From Alcaligenaceae bacterium (GTDB lineage: Bacteria > Pseudomonadota > Gammaproteobacteria > Burkholderiales > Burkholderiaceae_B), in assembly GCA_013416485.1 (NCBI GenBank), contig JACCEO010000001.1, forward strand, positions 124,001 through 188,000: a DNA stretch of 64,000 bases, written 5' to 3'. Every line of letters begins with the position of its first letter. Position 1 is the first letter of the stretch. Position numbers and translations under genes: made by a program. The notes under the pieces are model-generated. The model was not told where the DNA came from, ran no database searches, and saw only the letters and a program-made list of their open reading frames with translations. Positions 63,356 to 64,000 of the stretch are shown here, one piece after another.

Positions 63356-64000
63356 ATGTCTACGTTTGTTATCGGGCTAAGCATCAGCATGGTGTTGTTT
63401 CTGCTGGCTTCCGGCCTTACGCTAATTTTCGGCCTGTTGAAAATTATCAACTTTGCGCATGGTGCGCTGTATATGCTGGGTGCCTATCTGGCTTACCAGA
63501 TTAGTGTGATGCTGGGGTTTTGGTGGGCGTTGGCCGGTGTTCCGCTGGTACTGGCACTGGTTGGGGTGCTAATCGAGCGTTTAACACTTAGGCCTATTTA
63601 TTCAGCGCCTCATGCATTGCAATTGGTGGTGACGTTTGGTTTGATCCTGGTGCTTGAAGAGGTCGTCAGGGTGGTGTGGGGGCTAAGCGGCAAGAATATT
63701 GCGGTTCCTGCATTGTTGTCGGGCAGCATTGAACTGTTCTCAACGGAGTTATCCCGTTATCGGTTATTTGTTGTCGTGGTAGGAGCTACGGCGGCAGCCT
63801 TATTGTTGTTTGTGGTCGAGCGCACCAAATTAGGGCTGTTGGTCCGTGCGTGCAGCGCCAACTCGATGATGGCGGCTACTTTAGGTATACGAGTGGACCG
63901 GGCACGTGCTCTAGTCTTTGCAATTGGGGCAGCATTGGCAGGGTTTGCTGGTGTGATTACTGGGCCCATGTTGCCCATACAGCTTCAAATGGGTAATAGC
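63356..64000 (+). CDS. Branched-chain-type ABC permease, LivH-like, truncated by window edge
   Basis: The frame is open for 215 codons from the ATG to the window end. The protein begins MSTFVIGLSISMVLF and has the LivH pattern SGLTLIFGLLKIINFAHG. Several membrane helices follow. It lies 63 bases after the receptor gene, with two hairpins in the gap. Confidence 0.9.
   Translation, partial: MSTFVIGLSISMVLFLLASGLTLIFGLLKIINFAHGALYMLGAYLAYQISVMLGFWWALAGVPLVLALVGVLIERLTLRPIYSAPHALQLVVTFGLILVLEEVVRVVWGLSGKNIAVPALLSGSIELFSTELSRYRLFVVVVGATAAALLLFVVERTKLGLLVRACSANSMMAATLGIRVDRARALVFAIGAALAGFAGVITGPMLPIQLQMGNS

Noticed and set aside
1-64000. Mobile elements, CRISPR arrays, tRNA or rRNA genes
   Set aside because: No transposase or integrase motifs, no spaced direct repeats and no tRNA-like cloverleaf were recognised on reading; a covariance-model scan would be the decisive test.

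Overview
The window looks like chromosome of a betaproteobacterium in the Burkholderiales, most likely family Alcaligenaceae. Evidence is the left-hand gene string sspB-sspA-petCBA ... tatCBA-hinT-hisEIFAH-B-D-G-murA-bolA-ABC-mlaCADEF, an arrangement familiar from Bordetella and its relatives, plus a second-type infA, SlyX and several periplasmic-binding-protein transporters. The DNA is only moderately GC-rich and uses ATA (Ile) codons freely. Genus cannot be settled from the sequence. No tRNA, rRNA, CRISPR array, insertion sequence or prophage was seen.

Left third (1-23135), core genome: the end of a family-3 binding protein and a DadA-like oxidase; ClpXP adaptor SspB and SspA; the cytochrome bc1 complex; MscL; a NIF3 protein; an HtrA protease; Tat translocase; the histidine operon with murA and a BolA protein at its head; an ABC-2 exporter; and the Mla lipid-transport operon. 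Two members expected in this arrangement are absent: hisC between hisD and hisB, and mlaB after mlaC.

Middle (23258-37089), catabolic island: a FadR-type GntR regulator with an SDR dehydrogenase faces a nine-gene plus-strand operon. The operon holds a complete branched-chain-type ABC importer, a second SDR, an alpha/beta-fused thiamine-dependent E1, a VOC-fold protein, E2, E3 and an AroE-like dehydrogenase that lacks the shikimate-carboxylate serines. A near-consensus promoter followed at once by a 12-bp inverted repeat sits in the divergent gap. The layout reads as import, oxidation and thiamine-dependent cleavage or decarboxylation of an unidentified substrate, and is the best candidate for an undescribed pathway.

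Right third (37086-64000), mixed: pgi, infA and slyX; an MFS transporter; a second branched-chain-type importer without ATPases; an aldo/keto reductase; a betaine-aldehyde-type dehydrogenase; rmuC; two lipopolysaccharide genes; ubiX; an RpiR-regulated cluster with a spermidine/iron-type ABC importer and a glycosylasparaginase-family Ntn hydrolase; a cytosolic 5'-nucleotidase; an old-yellow-enzyme; a CoA racemase/transferase with an acyl-CoA dehydrogenase; a YgjP-type metalloprotein; and the start of a third branched-chain-type importer cut by the right edge. All functional calls come from reading motifs and gene order; no database search was run.
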